Under the pieces are notes generated by a model. That model was given only the letters and a program-made list of their open reading frames with translations, was not told where the DNA came from and did not search any database. Made by a program: the position numbers and the translations under genes. Shown here piece after piece: positions 48,346 through 58,270 of a stretch of DNA of 64,000 nt. Within the stretch, counting starts at the first letter, position 1. Each line of letters opens with the position of its first letter. Source of the DNA: Lentibacillus amyloliquefaciens (GTDB lineage Bacteria > Bacillota > Bacilli > Bacillales > Amphibacillaceae); the NCBI RefSeq assembly GCF_001307805.1, contig NZ_CP013862.1:806001-870000 (forward strand). Direction: 5' to 3'.

Positions 48346-48375
48346 GAATGGCCTTCTCAGGTCATTCTTTTTTTG
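48346..48375 (+). terminator. Terminator of yneT
   Basis: GAATGGCCT pairs with AGGTCATTC across TCTC, followed by seven T. Confidence 0.88.
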
Positions 48376-48447
48376 TACTTCCGAAAAATTATAGTATACT
48401 AATAACCGTGTGTTGCGGTATTATGGACTTTAACCGATATAAAAATT

Positions 48448-48475
48448 TTACATTAACAAACATTTGTTCTATTAT
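48448..48475 (+). promoter_or_regulatory. parE promoter with LexA-like box
   Basis: TTACAT (48448-48453), 16 bases, TATTAT (48470-48475). The spacer contains CAAACATTTGTTCT (48457-48470), two mismatches from the LexA consensus. Confidence 0.6.
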
Positions 48476-48530
48476 TGAAATTATCATGAAAGAACTTGTA
48501 TCCTAAGAAAGAAGAGAGGAGTCAGACTGC

Positions 48531-50486
48531 ATGGTTAAGGAGTCTTTACAATATACAGATGATTCAATTCAAGTACTCGAAGGCCTGGATGCCGTCAGGA
48601 AAAGACCGGGAATGTATATTGGCAGCACTGATCAGCGCGGGCTTCATCATCTGGTTTTTGAAATTGTCGATAATGCTGTTGATGAGGCATTGGCCGGGTA
48701 CGGGTCAGTGATTAAGGTAACCGTACATAAGGATAATAGTATTTCTGTGGAAGATGCAGGAAGAGGTATTCCCACTGGTCTCCACTCGAGCGGCAAGCCG
48801 ACAACAGAAGTGATTTTCACTGTCTTGCACGCAGGCGGCAAATTTGGACAAGGCGGCTATAAAACGAGTGGCGGACTTCATGGGGTCGGAGCTTCCGTTG
48901 TCAATGGCTTATCCGAGTGGCTGGAAGTAACCATTTATCGGGAAGGGTTTAAATATCATCAGCGTTTTGAACATGGCGGCAAGTCTGTCACTCCGCTGGA
49001 AAAGATCGGTAAAACAAATAAGAAAGGAACCCGCATTCATTTTAAACCTGACCCTGCTGTATTTTTATCGACGGTCTACAATTTTGAAACACTGTCTGAA
49101 CGGCTGAGAGAGTCAGCTTTTTTGCTTAAAGGGTTAACGATTGAACTGACTGATGAGAGAGAGCAGTTAAAAGAGGAATATCAATTTCCGGACGGGCTCG
49201 AATCCTTTGTTGCGTATCTGAATGAAGAAAAGGATGGATTGCACCATGTCGTGTCGTTTGAAGGCGAGCATCAGGACATCGAAGTTGACTTTGCATTCCA
49301 GTTTAATGATGGGTTCTCTGAAAGCATTCTGTCCTTTGTCAATCATGTCCGTACAAAAGATGGCGGCACACACGAATCCGGTGCGCGCACAGCTATCACA
49401 CGAATCTTTAATGACTATGCCAGAAAAAACGCTTATCTTAAAGATAAAGATAAAAACCTTGAAGGTTCAGACATACGTGAAGGGTTTACAGCTATCGTAT
49501 CAGTCCGTATACCTGAAGAGATGCTGCAATTTGAAGGGCAGACGAAAGATAAACTTGGGACGGCTGAAGCACGATCAGCAGTCGATGCCGTCGTGTCTGA
49601 AAAACTTTCATACTTCCTGGAGGAGAACCCGGATGCTGGCGGAATGCTGGTTCGTAAAGCTATAAAGGCAAAGGAAGCACGAGAAGCGGCACGAAAGGCG
49701 AGAGAAGAATCCAGATCAGGTAAGAAGAAAAAGCGTAAAGATACAATGCTGAGCGGCAAACTGACACCGGCCCAGTCAAAAAACCCGAAAAAAAACGAAC
49801 TCTATTTAGTAGAAGGGGATTCTGCCGGCGGTTCAGCCAAGCAAGGACGCGATCGTAAGTTTCAGGCAATTTTGCCACTAAGGGGAAAAGTGATCAATAC
49901 CGAAAAGGCTAAAATTCAGGACATCTTAAAAAACGAGGAAATCTCCACCATTATTAATACAATCGGTGCGGGCGTTGGCGGTGACTTTGACCTGAAAGAT
50001 GCACAATATGATAAGATTATCATTATGACGGATGCAGACACAGACGGCGCACACATCCAAGTTTTGCTTTTGACTTTTTTCTACCGCTATATGCGGCAGC
50101 TGGTTGAGGCAGGTATGATTTACATTGCTTTACCGCCGCTTTATAAAATAACGAAAGGGAAAGGCAAAAATGAAAAATCCGTCTACGCCTGGAACGATGA
50201 TGAGATGAAAGAAACGATTAAAGACTTTAAAAATGGTTACATTATTCAGCGCTACAAGGGTCTTGGTGAGATGAATGCCGATCAGCTATGGGAAACAACC
50301 ATGAACCCCGAAACACGGACACTGGTCAGGGTTACAATTGATGATCTTGCCCGGGCTGAAAGACGCGTGACGACATTAATGGGTGACAAAGTGGAGCCCC
50401 GCAGAAAATGGATTGAAGGACACGTTAAATTCGGAATGACTGAAGATGCTAATATATTGGAAAATGATAAAATTCAATCGCAATAA
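48531..50486 (+). CDS. parE: DNA topoisomerase IV subunit B
   Basis: A 651-residue ATPase subunit of the decatenating topoisomerase. GHKL motifs: EIVDNAVDEALAG, EDAGRGIP and GGLHGVGASVVNGLS; TOPRIM motifs EGDSAGGSAKQGRDR and MTDADTDGAHI. AAGAGAGGAG lies before the ATG. It is followed by parC after 38 bases, one operon. A LexA-like box covers its promoter. Confidence 0.97.
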   Translation: MVKESLQYTDDSIQVLEGLDAVRKRPGMYIGSTDQRGLHHLVFEIVDNAVDEALAGYGSVIKVTVHKDNSISVEDAGRGIPTGLHSSGKPTTEVIFTVLHAGGKFGQGGYKTSGGLHGVGASVVNGLSEWLEVTIYREGFKYHQRFEHGGKSVTPLEKIGKTNKKGTRIHFKPDPAVFLSTVYNFETLSERLRESAFLLKGLTIELTDEREQLKEEYQFPDGLESFVAYLNEEKDGLHHVVSFEGEHQDIEVDFAFQFNDGFSESILSFVNHVRTKDGGTHESGARTAITRIFNDYARKNAYLKDKDKNLEGSDIREGFTAIVSVRIPEEMLQFEGQTKDKLGTAEARSAVDAVVSEKLSYFLEENPDAGGMLVRKAIKAKEAREAARKAREESRSGKKKKRKDTMLSGKLTPAQSKNPKKNELYLVEGDSAGGSAKQGRDRKFQAILPLRGKVINTEKAKIQDILKNEEISTIINTIGAGVGGDFDLKDAQYDKIIIMTDADTDGAHIQVLLLTFFYRYMRQLVEAGMIYIALPPLYKITKGKGKNEKSVYAWNDDEMKETIKDFKNGYIIQRYKGLGEMNADQLWETTMNPETRTLVRVTIDDLARAERRVTTLMGDKVEPRRKWIEGHVKFGMTEDANILENDKIQSQ

Positions 50487-50524
50487 CATAAGAAGCAATG
50501 TAACATCGTAATAGGGGGATTGGC

Positions 50525-52966
50525 TTGGCACAAGCTGAAAATTATTTGGATCTTCCACTGGAAGAAGTCCTTGGCGACCGGTTTGGAAGATACAGCAAAT
50601 ATATCATTCAGGAACGGGCGCTCCCGGATGTCCGTGATGGACTTAAGCCCGTTCAGCGAAGAATTTTGTATGCAATGAATGAAGAAAAAAATACCCATGA
50701 TAAAAATTTCCGTAAAGCAGCAAAAACCGTCGGGACAGTTATCGGGAATTATCATCCGCACGGGGATACATCTGTGTACGATGCGATGGTGCGGCTCAGT
50801 CAGGAATGGAAAGTGCGCAACAGCCTTGTTGAAATGCATGGTAATAATGGCAGTGTTGACGGGGACCCGCCAGCTGCAATGCGTTATACAGAGGCAAGAT
50901 TATCAAAAATTGCCTCAGAAATGCTTCGTGATATTTATAAAGGAACAGTCGATTGGATTCCAAATTTTGATGATACGATTAATGAACCAGTCGTCCTTCC
51001 GGCTAAATACCCGAATCTGCTTGTAAACGGATCGACAGGTATTTCGGCCGGTTATGCAACAGATATACCACCACATAATCTGGCGGAGGTCGTAGATGCC
51101 GTCATTAAAAGGATCGATAACCCTTCAGTTTCGGTCGATGAACTGATGCAGGTTCTCAAAGGTCCTGATTTTCCGACAGGCGGCATTATTCAAGGTGTTG
51201 ATGGCATACGGAAAGCATATGAAACCGGGAAAGGAAAGATTGTGGTTCGCGGGAAAGCATCGATTGAGGATATGCGCGTCGGCAGACAGCACATTGTAAT
51301 CGATGAGATTCCGTATGACGTCAACAAAGCTAATATGGTCAAAAAGATGGATGAAATGCGGATCGACAAAAAAGTGGAAGGTATTGCCGAAGTACGTGAC
51401 GAAACAGATCGCACAGGGCTTCGTGTGGTTATTGAACTGAAAAAAGGTGCCAACAGTGAAGGTGTCTTGAACTATTTGTATAAAAATACGGATCTGCAGG
51501 TAACATACAGCTTTAATATGGTAGCTATCCACGATAAAACGCCTAAATTACTGTCATTGCCGCAGATACTTGATTCTTACATTATCCATCAGAAAGAAAT
51601 TGTTACCCGGCAGACTGTTTTTGATTTAAAGAAAGCTAAAAACAGGTCTCATATTGTTGAAGGCCTGATCAAAGCAGTTTCTATTTTGGACGAGCTGATT
51701 GCAACTATCAGGGCTTCAAAAGATAAACAAGATGCCAAAAAACGTATCATTAATGCTTATGGGTTTTCTGAAGATCAGGCAGAAGCCATTGTCACGCTGC
51801 AGCTATACCGGCTGACAAATACGGATGTCACGTCGCTTGAAAAAGAAGCGGAAGAACTGAAAAAACAGATTGAACAATTAGAAGCACTGCTCTCAAGTGA
51901 TAAAAAACTGTTCCAGCATATAAAAAAAGAACTGAGACAAGTGAAACGAACGTTCTCTGACGAACGGAAAACTGTCATTGAGAATGAAGTTGAGGAGTTA
52001 ACATTTGACATTGAAGTCACTGTCGCCAGTGAAGATATAGTCGTATCGGCGACAAGAGACGGGTATGTCAAACGCACGAGTCTCAGGTCGTATGGTGCCT
52101 CTAACGGTGAAGACCCCGGAATTAAAGATGATGATTATTTAGTTGGTTTATTTGAATTGAATACGACCGATCAGATTTTATTATTTACAAATAAAGGTAA
52201 GTATATTTATCTGCCGATTCACCTCTTACCTGATATCAGATGGAAAGATATTGGCCAGCACATTTCCAATCTCGTCTCAATTGATCGGGATGAGCGGATT
52301 ATCCAAACTATTCCAATACGCACATTTGAAGAAGGTGAGTACCTTATTTTCTTCACCAAAAATGGCATGGTGAAGCGAAGTGAACTCGCCCTGTACAAGG
52401 CCCAGCGTTACTCTAAAGCACTGATCGCCCTTAATCTGAAAAATGACGATGAAGTTGTTGGTGTTTATAATACGAACGGACACGCTGAAGTGTTTATTGG
52501 TTCCAATAAAGGATTTGGCTTATGGTATCATGAATCGGAAATCTCAGTTGTCGGTCAGCGTGCTGCAGGTGTAAAAGCTATCAAACTGAAAGAAGGCGAA
52601 TATGTTGTCAACGGACAGGTGTTTGATGAATTGTCCGAGCCCTCAATTGTTGTTGTTACTCAGCGAGGTGCTGCTAAACGGATGAAACTAAAAAGTTTCG
52701 AGAAGTTAAGCCGTGCCAAACGAGGGCTGGTTATGTTAAGGGAATTAAAGACAAAAGCACATCGCCTCACAGGTTTATATGTGATAAGTGACAACGAAAC
52801 GATTTGTTTCAAAACGCATAAAGATGAAACACACCGTTTCTTCCCGCTGGAACTATCAGTCAGTGACCGGCAAAGTAATGGATCATTTCTCATTGACAGT
52901 GATAATCAGGGCGAGGTAACGGAAGTGTGGAAAGAATCGGACTATGAAAAACCTTTTGAAGAATAA
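50525..52966 (+). CDS. parC: DNA topoisomerase IV subunit A
   Basis: An 813-residue cleavage subunit. The catalytic tyrosine is near residue 121 (AAMRYTEARL), preceded by the quinolone-resistance-determining loop HPHGDTSVYDAMVRLS, in which the residue equal to S. aureus Ser80 is Thr. A C-terminal beta-pinwheel follows from about 500. TTG start behind AGGGGG. Complete. Confidence 0.96.
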   Translation: MAQAENYLDLPLEEVLGDRFGRYSKYIIQERALPDVRDGLKPVQRRILYAMNEEKNTHDKNFRKAAKTVGTVIGNYHPHGDTSVYDAMVRLSQEWKVRNSLVEMHGNNGSVDGDPPAAMRYTEARLSKIASEMLRDIYKGTVDWIPNFDDTINEPVVLPAKYPNLLVNGSTGISAGYATDIPPHNLAEVVDAVIKRIDNPSVSVDELMQVLKGPDFPTGGIIQGVDGIRKAYETGKGKIVVRGKASIEDMRVGRQHIVIDEIPYDVNKANMVKKMDEMRIDKKVEGIAEVRDETDRTGLRVVIELKKGANSEGVLNYLYKNTDLQVTYSFNMVAIHDKTPKLLSLPQILDSYIIHQKEIVTRQTVFDLKKAKNRSHIVEGLIKAVSILDELIATIRASKDKQDAKKRIINAYGFSEDQAEAIVTLQLYRLTNTDVTSLEKEAEELKKQIEQLEALLSSDKKLFQHIKKELRQVKRTFSDERKTVIENEVEELTFDIEVTVASEDIVVSATRDGYVKRTSLRSYGASNGEDPGIKDDDYLVGLFELNTTDQILLFTNKGKYIYLPIHLLPDIRWKDIGQHISNLVSIDRDERIIQTIPIRTFEEGEYLIFFTKNGMVKRSELALYKAQRYSKALIALNLKNDDEVVGVYNTNGHAEVFIGSNKGFGLWYHESEISVVGQRAAGVKAIKLKEGEYVVNGQVFDELSEPSIVVVTQRGAAKRMKLKSFEKLSRAKRGLVMLRELKTKAHRLTGLYVISDNETICFKTHKDETHRFFPLELSVSDRQSNGSFLIDSDNQGEVTEVWKESDYEKPFEE

Positions 52967-52973
52967 ATGTCTG

Positions 52974-53010
52974 AATGCAGACAGTATTACTAGTACTGTC
53001 TGCATTTTTA
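52974..53010 (+). terminator. Terminator of parC
   Basis: AATGCAGACAGTA pairs with TACTGTCTGCATT across about seven bases, followed by TTT. Confidence 0.9.
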
Positions 53011-53078
53011 ATTCTGAAATTTTTCTTTTTATATTCAGAAAAATATGATACAGTATAAATGAGTTTTGAAAGGAGGGT

Positions 53079-53720
53079 TTGAGAACGCGGCTGCGAGAAC
53101 AAATCATAGAAGAGGCGTTGAGTTTATTTGAGAAGCACGGTTTTCACGGTGTCACGGTAAATCAGATTGTTGATAAAACAGGTACGTCCAAGGGAGGCTT
53201 TTATCACCATTTCACTTCCAAAGATGAACTGCTGTTTGTTATCCATGATGAATTTATTACGTATGCACTGGAGAAAGCCACCATTGCAAATGAAACTTTT
53301 TCTGATCCAACTAAAAAACTGCAGGCAATCATCAAAGACTTCGTAAAAACATTTGGTATTTATAAGCCGCACATTTCGGTTTTTTATCAGGAAAATATTT
53401 ATTTAAAACCGGAATATGAGGCAAGCATCAAGCAAAAACGAGACCAATTTAAAGAAATTATGATGAATGCTGTGCATGAAGGGAAAAAATCCGGAGCATT
53501 CCGGAACGACTTGCAGGTGGAAATAACTACTATGGCAATCTTGGGCATGGTTAACTGGACGTACAAGTGGTATAAACAATCCGGTGCAAAAAGCATTGAT
53601 GCGATTGGCTCCATTTATGTTGATTTAATTTTACGCGCAGTTTTGAAAGCGGATCCAAATGTAATGGCTACATACGATGAACAACTGATTGACAGTGTAA
53701 AAAAAGATTTATTGGTGTAG
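53079..53720 (+). CDS. TetR-family regulator of the acyl-CoA operon
   Basis: A 213-residue TetR regulator: helix-turn-helix in HGVTVNQIVDKTGTSKGGFY, then HHFTSKDELLF, and a variable ligand domain. TTG at 53079 is the only in-frame start near AAAGGAGGG, although the spacing is short. It lies 57 bases before the acyl-CoA dehydrogenase gene, and a palindromic operator lies between, so it probably represses that operon and is relieved by an acyl-CoA. Confidence 0.85.
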   Translation: MRTRLREQIIEEALSLFEKHGFHGVTVNQIVDKTGTSKGGFYHHFTSKDELLFVIHDEFITYALEKATIANETFSDPTKKLQAIIKDFVKTFGIYKPHISVFYQENIYLKPEYEASIKQKRDQFKEIMMNAVHEGKKSGAFRNDLQVEITTMAILGMVNWTYKWYKQSGAKSIDAIGSIYVDLILRAVLKADPNVMATYDEQLIDSVKKDLLV

Positions 53721-53739
53721 TTTTTTTTATAACCAATAC

Positions 53740-53757
53740 AGACCAACCAGTCGGTCT
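53740..53757 (+). promoter_or_regulatory. Probable TetR-type operator
   Basis: AGACCAACCAGTCGGTCT is an imperfect palindrome (AGACC and GGTCT arms, 14 of 18 positions symmetric) of the style bound by TetR regulators. It is between the regulator and the operon. Confidence 0.65.
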
Positions 53758-53777
53758 TTAATACAAGGGGGATTTTC

Positions 53778-54920
53778 ATGGACTTCGAACTGACAAAAGA
53801 GCAGGCCATGATTCAGAAAATGGTGCGGGATTTCGCACAGGAAACGATTAAACCACGAGCTGTTGAAATCGATAAACAAGCTGCTTTTCCGCTTGATATC
53901 TTTGAAAAGATGGGGGAACTGGGGATTTTGGGCATTCCTTTCCCTGAAGAATATGGTGGCTCAGGCGGTGATACACTCTCTTATGCGATTGCTGTAGAAG
54001 AGGTTGCGAAAGTGTGTGGCAGCACGGGACTCAGTTTTGCGGCTACGGTTTCACTCGGAGCAAGTCCCATCTATTATTTCGGGACAGAAGAACAGAAAGA
54101 AACATTTCTGATGCCAATGGCAGAAGGAAAGGCATTAGGTTCATTCGGGCTGACAGAGCCGAATGCCGGGTCGGATGCAGGGGGGACGAAGACAACGGCA
54201 ACCGAAGATGGTGATGATTTTATTATCAATGGCGAAAAATGCTTTATCACTAATGCCAGCTATGCCAAAACCATTATTGTGACTGCTGTTACCGGAAAAA
54301 ATGACAAAGGTAAAAATATTATCTCTGCCATTATTGTGCCAACAGATTCAGATGGTCTGACCATTACCAGTGATTACGACAAGATGGGTGTCCGCGGGTC
54401 TGATACAGCTGAAATTGTGCTTAATGATGTGCGTGTGCCGAAGAACAATTTGCTTGGGGATCCGCAGAAAGGATTTAACCAATTTTTGTACACGTTGGAT
54501 GGGGGCAGAATATCAATTGCATCCTTAGGATTGGGAATTGCTCAAGCATCACTTGATAAAGCTCTCAGTTATGCAAAAGAACGCAAACAATTTGGCAAAC
54601 CAATAGCCGATTTCCAAGCTATCCAGTTCAAATTGGCTGACATGGCAATGGAAGTTGAACTTGCCCGAAATATAGTTTATAAAGCTGCCTGGCTGAAAGA
54701 TAATGACAAACCTTTTTCAAAGGAAGCGGCATATGCAAAGCTTTATGCGACGGAAACAGCTTTCAGAGCAGCAAATCAAGCCGTTCAGATTCACGGTGGT
54801 TACGGTTATATGCGTGAATATGAAGTAGAAAGGTATTTACGTGATGCAAAACTGCTTGAAATCGGAGAAGGCACATCTGAAGTACAGCGGATGGTTATTG
54901 CAAGACAATTGGGGTGTTAA
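53778..54920 (+). CDS. yngJ: Acyl-CoA dehydrogenase (YngJ type)
   Basis: A 380-residue FAD enzyme that oxidises a short or branched acyl-CoA. Signatures: GSFGLTEPNAGSDAGGTKT, CFITNASYA and QIHGGYGYMREYEVERYLRD. In B. subtilis the matching operon (yngJIHHBGFE) is thought to degrade leucine-derived isovaleryl-CoA in the mother cell. AAGGGGGA precedes the ATG. Substrate here is inferred from neighbours. Confidence 0.9.
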   Translation: MDFELTKEQAMIQKMVRDFAQETIKPRAVEIDKQAAFPLDIFEKMGELGILGIPFPEEYGGSGGDTLSYAIAVEEVAKVCGSTGLSFAATVSLGASPIYYFGTEEQKETFLMPMAEGKALGSFGLTEPNAGSDAGGTKTTATEDGDDFIINGEKCFITNASYAKTIIVTAVTGKNDKGKNIISAIIVPTDSDGLTITSDYDKMGVRGSDTAEIVLNDVRVPKNNLLGDPQKGFNQFLYTLDGGRISIASLGLGIAQASLDKALSYAKERKQFGKPIADFQAIQFKLADMAMEVELARNIVYKAAWLKDNDKPFSKEAAYAKLYATETAFRAANQAVQIHGGYGYMREYEVERYLRDAKLLEIGEGTSEVQRMVIARQLGC

Positions 54921-54948
54921 AGTCATATAAATTGAGGGGAGAAAATTC

Positions 54949-56583
54949 ATGACACTACTGAATCTGACGGTAGGTGAAATACTGGAAAAGCAAGTGAATT
55001 CTTATCCGCATCATGAAGCCATTGTTTATCCGGAATTAAGTTTACGCAAAACGTATCAGGAATTTGATGAAATGGTGAATATGGCAGCAAAAGGGTTTAT
55101 GGCATTAGGAATAGAAAAAGGGGAAAATGTAGCTATTTGGGCAGACAATAAGCCTGAATGGATTACGTCCCAGTTTGCAACGGGCAAAATGGGGGCAGTG
55201 CTCGTTACTGTAAACACCAATTATCAGGCTAAGGAACTTGAATATTTACTGAAACAATCCGATTCAACAACGCTTATTTTAGCGGAAAGTTTTAAAGGAA
55301 CTTCGTACATCGATATTCTAAAACAAATTTGTCCGGAATTCGAACAGGCTGAAAAAGGAAACTTGAAGTCGGAAACGTTTCCCCATCTGAAGAATATAAT
55401 TGTGCTGAGTGATGATGATTATGCAAATGCCTATACTTGGGATGAAGTCATGGAAGAAGGCAACTCCGTTTCTGATGATGAACTGAAACAGCGTAAACAG
55501 TCGCTGGATCCTCATGATGCGATTAATATGCAATATACATCCGGAACGACCGGATTCCCGAAAGGAGTTATGCTGTCACATCATAATATTGTAAATAACG
55601 GCAATCAGATCGCCGACTGTATGAAGCTGACTCATGAAGACAGATTGTGTATTCCGGTGCCGTTTTTCCATTGTTTTGGCTGTGTGCTTGGAATACTGAC
55701 AGCAGTTTCCAAAGGAACAACAATGGTGCTTTTAGAGCAATTCGATCCCGAAAAAGTTATGAAAGCAGTATCGGATGAAAAGTGTACAGGTTTACATGGG
55801 GTGCCGACGATGTTCATAGCAGAACTAAATCATCCTAATTTTTCAACGTATGATTTTTCGCATTTGCGAACAGGAATTATGGCCGGGTCAACGTGTCCGA
55901 TTGAAGTGATGAATGATGTCATGAATAAAATGGGCGCGAGTGAAATTACTATTGCTTATGGTCAGACAGAATCATCACCTGTGATTACACAGACACGTAC
56001 AACCGATCCAGCTGAAGTAAAAGCAACGACAGTTGGAAAAATCCATCCAAACGTTGAAGTAAAGATTATTAAACCCGGAACTGAAGAAGAACAGATTCCG
56101 GGCGCTCCTGGTGAATTGTGCACGCGCGGCTACCATGTCATGAAAGGCTATTATAACAATCAAGAAGCCACAGACGTAGTGATCGACAGCGATGGATGGT
56201 TGCACACCGGTGATCTGGCGGTGATGGATAAGCATGGGTATATTCAAATTACCGGCCGAATGAAAGACATGATTATCCGCGGCGGTGAAAATATTTATCC
56301 AAGAGAAATTGAGGAATTTCTGTATCAGTATCCAGATGTTTTGGATGTCCAGGTAGTGGGTGTTCCGGATAAAAAATACGGAGAAGAACTTATGGCCTGG
56401 ATTATCCTTAAAGATCAGGCAAACGCAACAGAAGAAGCTGTCAGAGCATTTTGTGAAGGAAACATTTCGAGACACAAAATTCCAAAATACATTAAATTTA
56501 CTGATGAATATCCGATGACCGCTAGCGGAAAAGTCCAGAAATTTAAATTAAGAGAAGAATCCATTGCGGAAGTAAGAGCTTAG
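54949..56583 (+). CDS. yngI: Acyl-CoA synthetase (YngI type)
   Basis: A 544-residue AMP-forming ligase with MQYTSGTTGFPKGVMLSHHN near 185 and the GRMKDMIIRGGENIYP hinge near 440. It would activate a free acid to its CoA ester for the pathway. AGGGGAG precedes the ATG. Substrate unknown. Confidence 0.92.
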   Translation: MTLLNLTVGEILEKQVNSYPHHEAIVYPELSLRKTYQEFDEMVNMAAKGFMALGIEKGENVAIWADNKPEWITSQFATGKMGAVLVTVNTNYQAKELEYLLKQSDSTTLILAESFKGTSYIDILKQICPEFEQAEKGNLKSETFPHLKNIIVLSDDDYANAYTWDEVMEEGNSVSDDELKQRKQSLDPHDAINMQYTSGTTGFPKGVMLSHHNIVNNGNQIADCMKLTHEDRLCIPVPFFHCFGCVLGILTAVSKGTTMVLLEQFDPEKVMKAVSDEKCTGLHGVPTMFIAELNHPNFSTYDFSHLRTGIMAGSTCPIEVMNDVMNKMGASEITIAYGQTESSPVITQTRTTDPAEVKATTVGKIHPNVEVKIIKPGTEEEQIPGAPGELCTRGYHVMKGYYNNQEATDVVIDSDGWLHTGDLAVMDKHGYIQITGRMKDMIIRGGENIYPREIEEFLYQYPDVLDVQVVGVPDKKYGEELMAWIILKDQANATEEAVRAFCEGNISRHKIPKYIKFTDEYPMTASGKVQKFKLREESIAEVRA

Positions 56584-56595
56584 GGGGGGAATTCG

Positions 56596-57951
56596 ATGAT
56601 CAATAAAGTATTAATTGCCAACCGAGGTGAAATCGCAGCACGCGTTATTCGCACGTGTAAAAAATTGGGCATCAAAACGGTTGCCGTATATTCAGAGGCT
56701 GACCAAAAGGCTCCGTTTGTGTCAATGGCTGACGAAAGTTATCTGCTTGGGCCGCCACGTGTACAGGAGAGCTATTTGAACACAGAGAAGATCATTGAAA
56801 TTGCAAAAGATGCAGATGTTGATGCCATCCATCCGGGGTATGGATTTTTGAGCGAAAATGGCGGATTTACTGAAAAATGTGAGCAGGCAGGCATCATATT
56901 TATCGGCCCTTCTGCTGAGGTAATGGAAAAAATGGGAAGCAAAATTGCTGCCAGGGAAGCAATGGAAAAAGCCGGTGTCCCTGTTGTACCGGGTACAAAT
57001 GGTGCTGTTGCATCAGCGGATGAAGCAGTCGGCATCGCCCGAAAAATTGGCTATCCGGTTATGCTGAAAGCTTCAGCAGGCGGCGGTGGCATTGGCATGC
57101 AGGTCGTGCAATCAGATGATGAACTCATAAAAGCGTTTGAAAGCAATTCGAAGCGTGCCCATACTTTCTTTGGCGATGGTGCTATGTTTATGGAGAAAAA
57201 ATTGGACAATGCAAGGCATATCGAAATACAGCTGCTTGCTGATAACTATGGGAATGCCATTCATTTATATGAACGGGAGTGTTCCATCCAAAGGCGCAAC
57301 CAAAAGGTGATTGAGGAAGCACCTTCATCGTTTATATCCGAAAAAACCCGCACGAAAATGGGTAAAGCTGCAGTGAAAGCGGCAGAAACACTTGGATATA
57401 CAAGTGCCGGCACAATTGAATTTCTTGTCGATGAACATGAGAAATTTTATTTTTTGGAGATGAATACACGAATTCAGGTAGAGCATCCAGTTACTGAGGA
57501 AATAACCGGTGTGGATATCGTTGAACAGCAAATTCGTATCGCTGATGGTAAAGAATTGTCTTTCAAACAATCAGAAGTAACTATCGACGGACATGCTATT
57601 GAAGCGCGTATCTATGCTGAAGATCCGGAAACTTTTTTCCCTTCCCCAGGTCATATTTCAGTTTTTGAACTGCCAACGGGTAAATTTATCCGAAATGAAG
57701 TAGCTGTAACCGCAGATTTTGATGTGACACCATTTTACGATCCAATGATTGGAAAACTTATCGTAAAAGGAAAAGACCGGGCAGAAGCTATCACATCGAT
57801 AAAAAATGCATTATTGGATTATAAAGTGGAAGGTATTAAAACAAACATTCCAATGCTCTTAAAAGTATTGGATCATGAGAAATTTAAAAACGGTGAAACA
57901 ACAACAGCATTTGTTGATCATTATTATTTGCCGGCAGTTAAAACAAACTAG
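56596..57951 (+). CDS. yngH: Acyl-CoA carboxylase, biotin carboxylase subunit (YngH type)
   Basis: A 451-residue ATP-grasp biotin carboxylase: VLIANRGEIAARVIRT at the start, the glycine-rich KASAGGGGIGMQ loop, and EMNTRIQVEHPVTE. It carboxylates biotin on the small carrier encoded next. It starts 12 bases after yngI behind AGGGGGG. Confidence 0.95.
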   Translation: MINKVLIANRGEIAARVIRTCKKLGIKTVAVYSEADQKAPFVSMADESYLLGPPRVQESYLNTEKIIEIAKDADVDAIHPGYGFLSENGGFTEKCEQAGIIFIGPSAEVMEKMGSKIAAREAMEKAGVPVVPGTNGAVASADEAVGIARKIGYPVMLKASAGGGGIGMQVVQSDDELIKAFESNSKRAHTFFGDGAMFMEKKLDNARHIEIQLLADNYGNAIHLYERECSIQRRNQKVIEEAPSSFISEKTRTKMGKAAVKAAETLGYTSAGTIEFLVDEHEKFYFLEMNTRIQVEHPVTEEITGVDIVEQQIRIADGKELSFKQSEVTIDGHAIEARIYAEDPETFFPSPGHISVFELPTGKFIRNEVAVTADFDVTPFYDPMIGKLIVKGKDRAEAITSIKNALLDYKVEGIKTNIPMLLKVLDHEKFKNGETTTAFVDHYYLPAVKTN

Positions 57952-57963
57952 GAGGATATTGAA

Positions 57964-58176
57964 ATGGCAGAAGTAAAAGCATCAATGGCAGGAAATGTAT
58001 GGAAAATTACAGTCAATAAAGGAGACAAAGTAGAAGAGGATCAGGAAGTTGTCATCCTTGAATCAATGAAAATGGAAATACCTATCCCGGCGGAAGAAGG
58101 CGGCACCGTTAAAGAATTGAAGGTCGCAGAAGGTGATTTTGTCAATGAAGGGGACACCATACTGGTAATTGAATGA
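57964..58176 (+). CDS. yngHB: Biotin carrier protein (YngHB type)
   Basis: A 70-residue single biotinyl domain; the biotin lysine is in ESMKMEIP (Lys35). It couples the biotin carboxylase to the carboxyltransferase. AGGAGG precedes the ATG. After its stop a hairpin (GTTCCAG with CTGGAAC) occupies the place where B. subtilis has the HMG-CoA lyase gene yngG. Confidence 0.93.
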   Translation: MAEVKASMAGNVWKITVNKGDKVEEDQEVVILESMKMEIPIPAEEGGTVKELKVAEGDFVNEGDTILVIE

Positions 58177-58270
58177 TTAAAAGATGTTAGTTCCAGTCGA
58201 GCTTCCGGGCTGGAACCAAATTTTAATGCAAGATTTTTTAGCCTATTCATAACCGGAGAGGGGAATAGCA

